Shown: positions 9,608-18,503, numbered from the stretch's first letter. The stretch is 64,000 bases of DNA from Amycolatopsis balhimycina FH 1894 (GCF_000384295.1 NZ_KB913037.1:2027975-2091974), one strand, 5' to 3'. The notes: a model not told the origin generated them from the letters alone. Made by a program: numbers and translations.

Positions 9608-9651
9608 CAAGCGAACTGTAATGCCATGAGGGGCACCCTCATGGGTCTCGC

Positions 9652-10050
9652 TCAGGGGGCCGGGAAGCTCACCCGGTAGAGATCGCGGAGGTCGACCATC
9701 CCGACCAGCCCGTGATCGTCGACGACCGGCAGGTGGTGGACACCCTGGGACACCATCAGCCGGGCCGCGTCCTCGGCGGTGGCATCGGCTCGCACGGGCA
9801 CCAGGTTCGTCCTGGCGACCTCGCTGACCCGGGTGTTCTCCAGGTTCCGGCGGTGCGCGACCGCCCTGGTGATCTCGGCGTCGGTGATCATGGCGACGGG
9901 CACGTGGGTGTCGTCCGTCACCACCACGAGCGCGGGATCGTGCCGGTGTTCGATCACGTAGGCGGCCGCGGCGAGGTGGGCGCCCGGTTCGATCATCGTC
10001 GGCTGCCTCATGACTTGCCCCACGGTCTGGAGCCCGGTGTGCGTGCTCAT
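9652..10050 (-). CDS. CBS-domain pair protein
   Basis: A 132-residue protein starting at the ATG ending at 10050 behind GGATCGGAGTCGTC. It consists only of two CBS motifs: VGQVMRQPTMIEPGAHLAAA with VPVAMITDAEITRAV, and VSEVARTNLVPVRADATAED with HLPVVDDHGLVGMVDLRDL. Such pairs bind adenosine nucleotides and form small cytosolic sensors. Here it is paired with universal stress and LAL genes, a context typical of actinobacterial energy-state or dormancy clusters. The specific ligand is not readable. Confidence 0.88.
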   Translation of the reverse strand: MSTHTGLQTVGQVMRQPTMIEPGAHLAAAAYVIEHRHDPALVVVTDDTHVPVAMITDAEITRAVAHRRNLENTRVSEVARTNLVPVRADATAEDAARLMVSQGVHHLPVVDDHGLVGMVDLRDLYRVSFPAP

Positions 10051-10216
10051 GACGACTCCGATCCTTGGCGGTGGAAGGGGCACCGGCCATGGTTCCGGTG
10101 CCCGCGGTCACTCGGAGGACCGGCCGGCCGCCGGATTCGTGACACGGTCCCTGGTCGTGCTTCCCCCGGGACTCACCCGGGCGCGACCAGGGGCCGCACG
10201 GGACGACGGTGGATCC

Positions 10217-11431
10217 ATGCCCCCACGAGACCAGCACAGTCCGAAGAGGACGATCGCGTTCCTCTCCATTGGGATGCACGGGCGGATCAACCCGACCCTG
10301 CCGGTCGTGGCCGAGCTCGTCCGGCGCGGCCACGCCGTCAGCTATCACACTTCACCCTCGTTCCGCGCGGAGGTCGAGGCCACCGGCGCGACCGTGTGCC
10401 TCTACCCGGGAGGTGACCGTCCACTTCCCGACCCACCGACGCCGGCGAGGCTGGTGGCGGCGCTCGCCGGCGCCGCCGTCGAGCTGCTGCCCGCCGTGCT
10501 CGCCGACCTGCGAGCTGGCCAGCCCCGGCTAATCGTCCACGACAGCGCCTGCCCGTGGGGTGCCGTCGCCGCCCGCGAACTCGGCGTGCCGGCGGTGTCG
10601 TCGTTCACCACGTTCGCGTTCAACCGACAGGTGCCCAGCCCCACCCGCGGGTCATGGGGCCTGCTGGCGGCGTCGCGGCCCCACGACCTCGTGGGCTACC
10701 TGCGGGCGCGTGGCGAACTGCACCACCGGTACGACACGCGTGGGCTGCCGCCGGTCGACCTGGGCAACATCCGCCAGCGCCGCAACCTGGTCTTCACCTC
10801 GCGGGCCTTCCAGCCCGCCGCCGAAGAATTCGACGAGTCCTACCGGTTCGTCGGTGCGAGCATCGGTGCCCGCCCGGCGGACCCGGCGTTCCCGCTCGAC
10901 CGGCTGCGGGAGCCGGTGCTGTATGCCTCCCTGGGCACCATCTTCAGCACCGCGCCCCGGTTGCTGCGCGCCTTCGCCACCGCCCTCGCCCCGTTGGGCG
11001 GCACGGTCGTCGTCTCCACCGGCCAGACCGATCCGGCCGCGCTGGGCCCGTTGCCCGCCACCGTGATCGCCCGCCGGTTCGTGCCGCAACCGGAGGTACT
11101 GGACCGCGCAGCGCTGCTCGTCACCCACGGCGGGATGAACAGCGTCAACGAAGCCATGTACGCCGGAGTGCCGATGCTGGTAGTCCCGCAGGGCGCCGAC
11201 CAGCCGGTGGTCGCCGCTCGGGTGACGGAACTCGGGGCCGGCCTGTCGATCCGCACCGAGGACGTCACCGAGGACGCCGTGCGTGCCCTCGCGCGACGCC
11301 TGGTCGGCGAACCCCGGTTCCGGGCCGCCGCGACCACCTTGCAGGCGGCCCAGCACGAAGCCGGCGGCTACCGGCGTGCTGCCGACGAGCTCGAGCCGTT
11401 CCTGCACGCGGCCCAGCGCAGGGCTGCGTGA
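10217..11431 (+). CDS. Macrolide-type (MGT/UGT, GT1) glycosyltransferase
   Basis: A 404-residue GT-B enzyme. The N-terminal acceptor domain begins RTIAFLSIGMHGRINPTLPV. The C-terminal nucleotide-sugar domain includes VLYASLGTIFS near residue 235 and HGGMNSVNEAMYAGVPMLVV near 303, the hallmark of OleD/MGT-type enzymes that use UDP- or dTDP-sugars. The start at 10217 gives MPPRDQHSPKR; the ribosome site (GACGGTGG) is weak. It heads a four-gene operon: its TGA overlaps the ATG of the next gene. The acceptor is unknown; lipids, carotenoids or drugs are typical for the family. Confidence 0.88.
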   Translation: MPPRDQHSPKRTIAFLSIGMHGRINPTLPVVAELVRRGHAVSYHTSPSFRAEVEATGATVCLYPGGDRPLPDPPTPARLVAALAGAAVELLPAVLADLRAGQPRLIVHDSACPWGAVAARELGVPAVSSFTTFAFNRQVPSPTRGSWGLLAASRPHDLVGYLRARGELHHRYDTRGLPPVDLGNIRQRRNLVFTSRAFQPAAEEFDESYRFVGASIGARPADPAFPLDRLREPVLYASLGTIFSTAPRLLRAFATALAPLGGTVVVSTGQTDPAALGPLPATVIARRFVPQPEVLDRAALLVTHGGMNSVNEAMYAGVPMLVVPQGADQPVVAARVTELGAGLSIRTEDVTEDAVRALARRLVGEPRFRAAATTLQAAQHEAGGYRRAADELEPFLHAAQRRAA

Positions 11432-11901
11432 TGTCCCCCGCGATCGTCGTCCTGCTGCTGCTCGCCGGGTGCTCGGAGGCCGCCGGGCGCATCCTGCCGC
11501 TCGTGGTGCGCCGGCCCGGGCTGTCCCGGACCGCCGTCGCCGGGTGGCTGCTGGCCGGTGGCCTCGTCGAAGGTGCCGTGTTCGCGTTGTGGCCGCTGAC
11601 CGCGTGGACGCTGGCCGGGGCGGCGCCGTCGTCGTCAGGTGCGTTCCTGTGGACACCGGGCCTGCTCGCCCCGCTGACGCTCACGGCCGTCCTCGCCTTC
11701 CCCATGCTCGGACCCCTGCTCCACCTGCTGCTCTTCGCAGGCGTCGGCGCCGGGCTGGCCGGACCGCTCGCCGCGGCCATCGGACTGGGCTGGTGGCCCG
11801 CCACCGGGTGCCTGGCGGTCGCCGGGACCGGGCTCGCGGTCACGGTGGCGGCCGTCCGGCGGCTCGTCATGCGGATCCCCGCGACCGAGGTGGCCGTATG
11901 A
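11431..11901 (+). CDS. Multi-pass membrane protein
   Basis: A 156-residue protein, almost wholly hydrophobic, with about four membrane segments (AIVVLLLLAGCSEAAG; AVAGWLLAGGLVEGAVFALW; LTLTAVLAFPMLGPLLHLLL; LAAAIGLGWWPATGCLAVAG). The start overlaps the glycosyltransferase stop (TGATG), and its own stop overlaps the next start (ATGA), so it is firmly part of the operon. I do not recognise a family. Its position suggests a role in export or membrane display of the glycosylated product, which is only inference. Confidence 0.75.
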   Translation: MSPAIVVLLLLAGCSEAAGRILPLVVRRPGLSRTAVAGWLLAGGLVEGAVFALWPLTAWTLAGAAPSSSGAFLWTPGLLAPLTLTAVLAFPMLGPLLHLLLFAGVGAGLAGPLAAAIGLGWWPATGCLAVAGTGLAVTVAAVRRLVMRIPATEVAV

Positions 11902-12839
11902 ACGGCTTCCTGCTCTGGGCGGGCGGATTCGGGCTGGTCCTGCTCGCCGAAGGCCTGCTGGCCCGCTACGAGGTCCTGACCTACGGCGCCGGCTGGCGCG
12001 CCCCCACGACCGAACTCCCCGAGGACGTGCCCCTCGCCCGGGGCGCGGCCCTCGACCGTCCCCCGGCCGCCTATCTGGTCTACCTGGACGGCATCGGGAA
12101 ACGCCGCGCCCGCGACACCCGGGACGGCGGGCGGCTGGTCGAGGCCCTGCTCGCCGGCGCGCCGGAACTGCGGGTGCTGGGTCAGGTGCAGCCCTACTCG
12201 CCGCTGGGCGAGCCGCTCGCCGACCGGCCGGTGTGGGTATGGCTGCGCCGTCACGCCGGGCTGATGCTGTTCCTGCACAACGTCATGCAGACCTTCGTCG
12301 CCGCCGACCACCGCTACCGTCCGCTCTACAACCGGGCCATCGGCGCCCAGATCGCCGCCCAGCTCCGGCACGCCGGCTACCGGCGCGGCACCGGCGTCCC
12401 GGTGGTCCTGCTCAGCTACAGCGGCGGGGCCCAGGTCGCCACCGGCGCGGCCGGCGAACTGCACACCCGGCTGCGTGCCCCGCTGCTGCTGATCACGCTC
12501 GGCGGGTTTCACAACGGCACCGGCGATCTCACCCGGGCCCAGCACCTCTACCGGCTCACCAGTGCGAGTGACCGGATCGAGCGAACCGGCACGTGGATCT
12601 TCCCCCAGCGCTGGCCGCTGGTGCGTGGCAGCGCTTGGAACCGGGCCCGCCGCGCCGGGAAGATCACCGTGTGCCGGCTCGACCCGGCCACGCACGTCGG
12701 GCCACGCAGCTACCTCAGCCCGACCGCTCTGCTGCCCGACGGCCGCAGCCATCTCGACCGCACCGCCACCACCGTCATCGCGCTCGTCCGCGCCTTCGCG
12801 TGCGGCCGCCGATCGCCCCACAGAACAGGAAGGCCGTGA
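11898..12839 (+). CDS. Membrane-anchored hydrolase-like protein of unknown function
   Basis: A 313-residue protein with one N-terminal membrane segment (NGFLLWAGGFGLVLLAEGLL). A soluble part follows that looks like an alpha/beta-hydrolase fold: strand LVYLDGIG near residue 57 and a nucleophile-elbow-like VVLLSYSGGAQVATGAAGEL near 168, with Ser in SYSGG, where classic enzymes have GxSxG. A possible late histidine is in CRLDPATHVGPRSYL. It overlaps both neighbours (ATGA and TGATG). I do not recognise a named family; a lipid- or glycolipid-acting esterase is a guess. Confidence 0.7.
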   Translation: MNGFLLWAGGFGLVLLAEGLLARYEVLTYGAGWRAPTTELPEDVPLARGAALDRPPAAYLVYLDGIGKRRARDTRDGGRLVEALLAGAPELRVLGQVQPYSPLGEPLADRPVWVWLRRHAGLMLFLHNVMQTFVAADHRYRPLYNRAIGAQIAAQLRHAGYRRGTGVPVVLLSYSGGAQVATGAAGELHTRLRAPLLLITLGGFHNGTGDLTRAQHLYRLTSASDRIERTGTWIFPQRWPLVRGSAWNRARRAGKITVCRLDPATHVGPRSYLSPTALLPDGRSHLDRTATTVIALVRAFACGRRSPHRTGRP

Positions 12840-13501
12840 TGGGCATGTCCGACGTCAACGTCGTTTCCGCGACGGTCGATGCAGCGGAGGATTTTCAGAG
12901 CGTCCGGCCCCGCCTGTTCGGCATCGCCTACCGGGTGCTGGGCCGGGCGGCCGATGCCGAGGACGTGGTCCAGGAGGTCTGGATCCGTTGGCAGGGCACA
13001 GACCGGGCGCGGGTGCACGACCGGGTCGCGTACCTCGTGAAGGTCACGACGAACGTCGCGCTCAACGTCGCTGTCTCTGCCCGGTTCCGCCGCGAGATCG
13101 CCGTCGGGGATCAGCTGCCGGAACGAATTCCCGGCACCGAAGACCCGACGCAGGCGAGCGAACGGCTCGAAGACCTCCAGTACGCCGTCCAGTTGCTGGT
13201 GCAATGGCTGTCTCCGGCCGAACGCGCCGTCTTCGTGCTGCGGGAGGCGTTCGGCTACCGGTTCGGCGAGATCGCCGAGACGCTCGCGATCAGCAACGCC
13301 AATGCGCGCCAGCTGGCCCGGCGAGCTCGCGCACACCTCGCCGGCCGACGAAGCGAACCGGTCCAGGCGGTGGAGTGCGACCGCCTGGTCCGGGTCTTCC
13401 TCGACGCCGCGCAGGACGGCGCCGTGGCCCGCCTCGAGCACGTCCTGCGCGACGACGTCATCACCGGCTCCGCGCGCTCCCCTCTCGCGGCCGCGGGATG
13501 A
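12839..13501 (+). CDS. ECF sigma factor, SigJ/ECF41-like, with a shortened C-terminal domain
   Basis: A 220-residue sigma-70-family factor. Region 2 is RPRLFGIAYRVLGRAADAED and VVQEVWIRWQG (residues 22-55). Region 4 is LSPAERAVFVLREAFGYRFG and ISNANARQLARRARAHL (about 123-165). ECF41-type factors end in a SnoaL-like domain of roughly 120 residues that tunes activity. Here only about 40 residues follow region 4 (LVRVFLDAAQDGAVARLEHV) before the stop, so that domain is cut short. It is the last gene of the glycosyltransferase operon (TGATG overlap), suggesting that the operon encodes its own transcription factor. No anti-sigma gene is adjacent. Confidence 0.85.
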   Translation: MGMSDVNVVSATVDAAEDFQSVRPRLFGIAYRVLGRAADAEDVVQEVWIRWQGTDRARVHDRVAYLVKVTTNVALNVAVSARFRREIAVGDQLPERIPGTEDPTQASERLEDLQYAVQLLVQWLSPAERAVFVLREAFGYRFGEIAETLAISNANARQLARRARAHLAGRRSEPVQAVECDRLVRVFLDAAQDGAVARLEHVLRDDVITGSARSPLAAAG

Positions 13502-13512
13502 CCGGTGCGGCT

Positions 13513-14553
13513 TCAGGTCCGGTCTTCGGGTGGCACGTACTCGAAGGCCGGGCCCGCCGTCGTCCGCCCGTCACCGCTGGGCAGCTTCATGAGCGCCACC
13601 GCCTGCGCTCGCAGCGTGAACATCACGCCGACCGCCTGCTTCACCTGGCCCGGTTCGCCGTTGAAGGACTGCTCCAGCAGGTAGAGCAGGAGACTGTAGG
13701 TCTGGTTGAACTCCTCCTGGGCGACGCGGACCGGGCTGCCTTCCGGGTAGTCGCTCGTCCGGGGGTTGGGCCGCATCGGCAGCACCCCGTCCCGGTCGAC
13801 GGCGATCTCCTCGCCGGTCGGCCCGGTCTGCGGGGTATCGCCGGGCTGGAAGCGGCGGCCGGCGCGGAGCTCCTGGACGCGGTAGAAGTGCGCGACCTCG
13901 TCGTGATCGGGGTGGTAGACGTCGCGGTCGCCGTCCCACACCTCGGTGCGCGCGGCGCCTTCACCCTGTTCGACGATTTCCGCCAGCGCCGCCAACGCGG
14001 ACTTCAAGTCGTGGACGGGGATGATGGTGCCGCCGCCACCGCTGAAGTGGCCCTCGCCGAGCTGCCGCTCCGGGGCGCCGCAGAAGACCTCGGCTTCGCC
14101 GATTTCTTCGCAGAGCACGTGAAAACCCGCCTCGATGGCGGCGTAGAACTGCCCGATCGTCCGGTATTCGTCCGGTTGGGGCGGCGCGTCCGCCGAGGCG
14201 GGCCGCTCGATGCTCAGGAACAGCTCCAGGGCCTCGGCACCGAACGGGGCGAGGTGGACTTCCACCGACCGGTCGCCGTGGGGCAGCGGATGCGGATACG
14301 GCGGCAGGAGCTCGGGGGTGTCGAGCCTGGGCGAGCCGCCCACCGCGTTCAGCAGGTTCGCGGCCAGTGCCAGGTGCAGCATCTCTTCGGTGAGCACGGT
14401 GCCGAGCACGTGCACGGCCTCGGGATTGCGGGCCGGGTCCAAGGAGTACAGCGCACACATGTACGGGGGAATGGTCGCGTGCTCGAGCTCGATCGCCCAC
14501 TGCAGATGGCGCCGGAGATCGTCGATCGTGCCGATGGCGTGCGTGTCCGACAT
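13513..14553 (-). CDS. Ferritin-like domain protein (VioB-type)
   Basis: A 346-residue protein starting at the ATG ending at 14553. Its first half is a ferritin-like four-helix domain with carboxylate/histidine motifs, AIELEHATIPPYMCALYSL (residues 19-37) and GTVLTEEMLHLALAANLLNA (52-71), plus AIEAGFHVLCEEIGEAEVF near 125-143 and DEVAHFYRVQEL later. Stand-alone members of this family have unknown chemistry; homologous domains occur in the violacein enzyme VioB. It lies 14 bases downstream of the LtrA-like gene, probably in one transcript. Confidence 0.82.
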   Translation of the reverse strand: MSDTHAIGTIDDLRRHLQWAIELEHATIPPYMCALYSLDPARNPEAVHVLGTVLTEEMLHLALAANLLNAVGGSPRLDTPELLPPYPHPLPHGDRSVEVHLAPFGAEALELFLSIERPASADAPPQPDEYRTIGQFYAAIEAGFHVLCEEIGEAEVFCGAPERQLGEGHFSGGGGTIIPVHDLKSALAALAEIVEQGEGAARTEVWDGDRDVYHPDHDEVAHFYRVQELRAGRRFQPGDTPQTGPTGEEIAVDRDGVLPMRPNPRTSDYPEGSPVRVAQEEFNQTYSLLLYLLEQSFNGEPGQVKQAVGVMFTLRAQAVALMKLPSGDGRTTAGPAFEYVPPEDRT

Positions 14554-14567
14554 GGAACCTCGATTCT

Positions 14568-15764
14568 TCAGTTCGGTTTCGACTTCGGTGTGACGGCGAA
14601 AGCGGTCAGCAGGGCACAGCCGAGCGCGATGCCCGCGACCACGACGGCCACGCCGAATCGCGGCGCGGCGAGGGGCAGCAGCAGGACGACGGTGACGCAG
14701 GCCAGAATCGCGACGGGACGGACCACGGGCTCCGCCACGATGGGCGAGTGGACCAGCCCGAGCATGACGAGGAACAGGGCGGCCGAGCCCGCGACGGCGT
14801 AGCTGATCGCGAGCGGTGACGCCGAAATGCCGTGTCCGGTGTCCTCGACGGCGACCTCGAGACCGGCACCGAGTGCCGCGAGCGCCGTGAAGATCCCGTA
14901 GTGGCCGTAGCCCCACAGGTAGGACCGGTCGCGGCGATCGTCGAGCCCCGCACCGGCCGGTTCCAGGAAGTACAACCACCAGAGGGCGAAGAGCAGGACG
15001 AGGCCCGCGACCGCGATGGTGATCAGCGGACCGCTGAGCTCGGCACTCTCGAGCGCCCCTCGGACACCTCTGCTCGCCGCGAGGACGCCCTCGCCCAGCA
15101 GGATGATCGTGAACAGCCCGTAGCGCTCGGCGATGTGGTGCGGATGCCAGTTCGTGGACCCGGTCCGTTCGGCCCACCGCGGCACCGCAAGTTCCAGGAC
15201 GACCAGGACGGCGAACAGCGCGGGCAGGAGGGCGGGCGGCACAACCCCCGTCTCGGCGAGCACGAGGCGTGCCACCCAGCACACCTGCAGGAACGAAATG
15301 CCCGCGGCGTAACGCAACGCGGTCCGCCGGCCCGCCGTGTCCTCGACACCCGCCCGCAGCCATTGCGCGACCAGCCCGATCCGCATGAGGACGTAGCCGG
15401 CCGTGACGGCACGGTAGTCGGAACCGGCGGCGGCCGGCACGCCCGCGGCGAGGACCAGCACCCCGGTCATCTGCACCATGGTCAGCAACCGGTACGCGAC
15501 GTCGTCGGTGTCGTACGAGGACGCGAACCAGGTGAAGTTCATCCACGCCCACCAGATCGCGAAGAAGACCTGGAGGAAGCCGCCGAGCGCGGCCCAGCCG
15601 TGCCCGTCGGCGATGCCGTGCGCGAGCTCGTCGGTAGCCGCCGCGACGGCGACCACGAAGATCAGGTCGAACAGCAACTCGAGCTGACTCGAACTGCGGT
15701 ACGGCTCGTCGATCGGACGCGCGCTCATCCGGACCCGGATCCGGATCCTGCTCTCTGCCGGCAC
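14568..15764 (-). CDS. LtrA-family membrane protein (low temperature requirement A)
   Basis: A 398-residue protein with about ten membrane segments. LtrA landmarks are the early LELLFDLIFVVAVAAATDEL and the central HIAERYGLFTIILLGEGVLA. The GTG ending at 15764 is preferred because GAAGGAG lies seven bases ahead of it; an ATG ending at 15728 has no ribosome site. LtrA proteins are widespread in actinobacteria, and their function remains unclear. The downstream ferritin-like gene follows after 14 bases. Confidence 0.87.
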   Translation of the reverse strand: MPAESRIRIRVRMSARPIDEPYRSSSQLELLFDLIFVVAVAAATDELAHGIADGHGWAALGGFLQVFFAIWWAWMNFTWFASSYDTDDVAYRLLTMVQMTGVLVLAAGVPAAAGSDYRAVTAGYVLMRIGLVAQWLRAGVEDTAGRRTALRYAAGISFLQVCWVARLVLAETGVVPPALLPALFAVLVVLELAVPRWAERTGSTNWHPHHIAERYGLFTIILLGEGVLAASRGVRGALESAELSGPLITIAVAGLVLLFALWWLYFLEPAGAGLDDRRDRSYLWGYGHYGIFTALAALGAGLEVAVEDTGHGISASPLAISYAVAGSAALFLVMLGLVHSPIVAEPVVRPVAILACVTVVLLLPLAAPRFGVAVVVAGIALGCALLTAFAVTPKSKPN

Positions 15765-15907
15765 CGGTTCGCTCCTTCGGTCGGTCTTGCCCCCAGGACC
15801 GGGCACGGTCCCGATCCGTGACACGCGGGGAATTCCGCCGTGGCTGTCACGCCAGCGGGGGCTGCCCGGTCCTAGCCGACGAACCAGTCGTCACGGAAGG
15901 ATTCGCC

Positions 15908-16309
15908 ATGACCAGCACCACCTGGCAGAACGCACTCACGATGCTGCAGGAAGTGGAACCACCGTCCATCCCGGCCGGCGCGCACGCGATGACCGTGGTC
16001 ATCGAGTACCCGCCGGGCGACCGCGGCGCACCGCCGCACCGGCACTCCGGCCCGGCATTCGGCTACGTGGTGGAAGGCGAGATGCGGTTCGAGCTCGAAG
16101 GCGAGCCTGAGCGGATCGTGCGCGCCGGCGAGGCGTTCTGGGAGCCGGGCGGCGACGTCATCCACTACCAGGACGGCAACAACCGCGACGACATCCCGGT
16201 CCGCTTCGTCGTGACGATGCTGTGCCCACCCGGCGGATCGATGATCACGCTCGTGGACGAAGACGAACTGGCCCGGCGCCGCGACCGCCGCGCCCCTCGG
16301 CCGGCCTGA
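15908..16309 (+). CDS. Small cupin protein
   Basis: A 133-residue single-domain cupin starting at ATG behind GGAAGGATTCGCC. Motif 1 is PPHRHSGPAFGYVVEGEMRF, with two histidines and the glutamate of G(X)5HXH(X)3,4E(X)6G-type sites. Motif 2 is PGGDVIHYQDGNN with a histidine. Metal binding is likely. Family members act as dioxygenases, isomerases or sensors; the substrate cannot be read. It is transcribed away from the LtrA gene, and the next small gene follows after 21 bases. Confidence 0.82.
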   Translation: MTSTTWQNALTMLQEVEPPSIPAGAHAMTVVIEYPPGDRGAPPHRHSGPAFGYVVEGEMRFELEGEPERIVRAGEAFWEPGGDVIHYQDGNNRDDIPVRFVVTMLCPPGGSMITLVDEDELARRRDRRAPRPA

Positions 16310-16330
16310 CCGGGACACCAGGGAGCAGCG

Positions 16331-16555
16331 ATGAGCAACCCGGACGATTCCTTGCACGGACTCGAAGTCGAGATCAAGGTGGAGCTGGCCATCGCGGAGT
16401 CGGGTCGCGAGAAGGTCTCCGACACGCCGCCCACCGAGTGGCTGTCCGATCCGGTGGACGAAGAACGCTACGAAATCGGCCTGCATGGTCTTCTCGACGC
16501 GGTGACGGTGGTGGAGGACGCCACGTCTCCGAACCCCGGAGGTGGGTATTCGTGA
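16331..16555 (+). CDS. Small acidic hypothetical protein
   Basis: Seventy-four residues (MSNPDDSLHGLEVEIKVELA at the start), starting at ATG behind CAGGGAGCAGCG. It is acidic, with no signal peptide or membrane segment and no cysteines. I do not recognise a family. The stop overlaps a following GTG (GTGA), which suggests that a coupled second gene once began there. Confidence 0.6.
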   Translation: MSNPDDSLHGLEVEIKVELAIAESGREKVSDTPPTEWLSDPVDEERYEIGLHGLLDAVTVVEDATSPNPGGGYS

Positions 16556-16809
16556 ACCAGCCGATCGACGCCTGGCAGCGGCGCTCGCCAGCGGGATTGG
16601 CGATGTACATCGGACCGCCGGCCGGGTTCGTCGTCGGCGGTCCGGCTACGTCAACGACGCTTGCCGAAGTCGATCACTCGGCGAGAACCCAGGAGGCTGG
16701 CCGATTTTGTTGCGTAGCCCAGCGGTTCGAGGCCGTGCAGAGGACCGCAGAGCTTCCCGGCGGTCATCCACTGCGATGTCGGCGCGGACGGTCTTCGTCA
16801 ACGAGTTGA
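16552..16809 (+). pseudogene. Possible truncated gene coupled to the preceding one
   Basis: The GTG at 16552 overlaps the previous stop and has GGAGGTGG nine bases ahead. It opens a frame beginning VNQPIDAWQRRSPAGLAMYI with a plausible coding look for about 35 residues. After roughly 16660 the sequence becomes arginine/serine-rich and loses natural character. This looks like a gene start fused to unrelated DNA. Function unknown. Confidence 0.35.
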
Positions 16810-17229
16810 TCAAGGTCGTCGTCAACAAAGTGGAGTCCACGAACCCATGCGCGGCCAGCACGCGCGGCGGCGACGGCCGGGAGCCTCGATGCGGCATCAG
16901 ATTCGGTCTCGACCACCTCCCGGACGGTCTTCACCACCATGTCGGTGATGTCGGGCCGAGCCTGAGGCACCGGCTCGATCTGCGTGAGCAGAGCCGACGC
17001 GGCGCGCCGCTGCGCTGGCCGCGCTCACCTGGGCGATGACCTGGTTCAGGGGCGTCGCCGTGGTCATCACCGCCACCACGGTGCCCCCTGGGGCGTCGCC
17101 GGGCCGGACGCCCGCCACGAGATCCTCAACGAAACCACCCGCGCCGAAATCACCACCGCCATGCTCGACCGGCTCCGCACCCACCACCTCACCACCACCT
17201 GATCCCGGGCCCGTCCCAGTCCTGCGGGA
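16810..17229. other. Stretch without a convincing gene
   Basis: No open frame here has a ribosome site and natural composition over its full length. The last part on the plus strand (about 17105-17202) reads GPDARHEILNETTRAEITTA then MLDRLRTHHLTTT before a stop, and resembles the tail of a real protein with its 5' part missing. The family is not recognised. Confidence 0.4.
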
Positions 17230-18021
17230 CTACGCCGGGTTCTCCGCGACGGCGAGGTAGTCCGTGTAGATCTGCGGCGAGCCCGAGAACGAAGCCAGCT
17301 GCTTCCACTCCTCGTACATCTGCTTGGTGTCACGGTGGGCAGCCGCGAACTCCGCAGCCTCGCCGGTGGCGATGTCGGGCTCGGGGTAGAAGACGTCCAA
17401 CGCCTCCAAGCTCGCGATCTCCATCATCATCACGTACTGGTCGAGGCGGTTGCCCCGCTCGCCCTTGAGCACGTGGAACCGCCAGTCCGGGTAGTCGTCG
17501 ATCCGGTGGTGGTTCTCGGCGATGAAGCGGTCGAACACCTCCTCGGTCACACCGGCGCGCAACGCCAGGTTGTGGATCCCGACGACCCGGGCGACGGGCT
17601 CCTCCCCCGGGCGGTCGCGGTAGCGGGGGCCGGGCGTGACCGTGCTCCGCGGATTGTCGGCCAGCAGCCGGTAGTCGGTGAACAACGTCGGCAGCTCACC
17701 GAACGTGCCCAGCCGCCGCCACCGCGCCAGCACCGCCTCCGCCTCCGGGTGCCGCGCCCAGAACAGCCGGGCCAGCTCGGTCTGCTCACCCCGGGCCGTG
17801 ACGTAGCGATCACGCTGCTCGGCGCTCTCGATCTCGTACAACATCAGGTACTGCCCGGTCCGCTCTCCACGCAACCCGCGCAGCAGAGTCCACCGCCACG
17901 CCGGGTACAAGGGCAGGTGAACGCCTTCACCACGCACGAAGGTCTCGAACTCCTCCGGCGTAACACCAGCCTCCGTGTCGATGGCGATGTACTGGAAGGT
18001 GAACACCGACAAGCGTCCCAT
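17230..18021 (-). CDS. Two-repeat ferredoxin-like / NIPSNAP-type protein
   Basis: A 263-residue protein starting at ATG ending at 18021. It consists of two repeats of about 125 residues. Repeat 1 has GVTPEEFETFV, PAWRWTLLRGLRGERTGQYL and LPTLFTDYRLLADNP. Repeat 2 has GVTEEVFDRFI, PDWRFHVLKGERGNRLDQYV and SPQIYTDYLAVAENP. The pattern suggests two dimeric alpha/beta-barrel folds joined in one chain, as in NIPSNAP- and EthD-like proteins. No catalytic residue can be assigned. It stands alone and converges on the low-content stretch to its left. Confidence 0.6.
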   Translation of the reverse strand: MGRLSVFTFQYIAIDTEAGVTPEEFETFVRGEGVHLPLYPAWRWTLLRGLRGERTGQYLMLYEIESAEQRDRYVTARGEQTELARLFWARHPEAEAVLARWRRLGTFGELPTLFTDYRLLADNPRSTVTPGPRYRDRPGEEPVARVVGIHNLALRAGVTEEVFDRFIAENHHRIDDYPDWRFHVLKGERGNRLDQYVMMMEIASLEALDVFYPEPDIATGEAAEFAAAHRDTKQMYEEWKQLASFSGSPQIYTDYLAVAENPA

Positions 18022-18230
18022 CACGCGTCCAATCCTCGGGTCGCGCGTCCGACAAGCACGACTCCCCTGCACCACATCCTGCCCGCTCCAGAGCAACGGG
18101 GCCCGCGAGCCCTCTGCTGGACGCGATCCGACGGGTCCCACCGTCTGTGAAAATCAACCAGCGTCAGCGCTACCAGAAACAACGTGGCGCGGTTCACCGT
18201 CACGCGCCGCTGCGTCCAGGCCGATGAGGA

Positions 18231-18503
18231 GTGTCCTTTGGCGGCGCGGTGTCGACGACGCGTCTCCAGAGTTTGCGCTGGCTATCAATTCACCACCCAA
18301 ACGGACCGGACCAGGTGTACTGGCAAGGCGCCTTGCACGAACTGTGCAAGGCCACCGACATCGATCTTCTCTTCATCGACATCCGCCGTCGCAGCCTCAC
18401 CGTCGTCGTCAACGCCGCCCTGCCCGTCCCGGCCGCCGAACAAATCCACGCCTCGATCGCCGCCGTCGAGTACAGCCGATCCGTCGAGCGTCCGACCGGC
18501 TGA
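18231..18503 (+). CDS. Small protein upstream of the radical SAM gene
   Basis: Up to 90 residues (GTG at 18231; a GTG at 18249 is an alternative, since the GAGGA at 18226 is too close to the first). The convincing part runs from LRWLSIHHPNGPDQVYWQGA through ALHELCKATDIDLLFIDIRR to ALPVPAAEQIHASIAAVEYS. No family is recognised. It ends 20 bases before the radical SAM gene, so a small partner of the radical SAM enzyme is possible. Confidence 0.45.
   Translation: MSFGGAVSTTRLQSLRWLSIHHPNGPDQVYWQGALHELCKATDIDLLFIDIRRRSLTVVVNAALPVPAAEQIHASIAAVEYSRSVERPTG

Noticed and set aside
8010..9679. Two long plus-strand frames opposite the second LAL gene
   Set aside because: Ser/Arg/Ala-rich or Gln/Arg-rich shadow sequence with no domain; the minus-strand gene explains the region.
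14554..15552. N-terminal extension of the ferritin-like protein to 679 residues
   Set aside because: The extension is antisense-frame sequence inside the LtrA gene and is not natural. The ATG ending at 14553 gives a normal family N-terminus.
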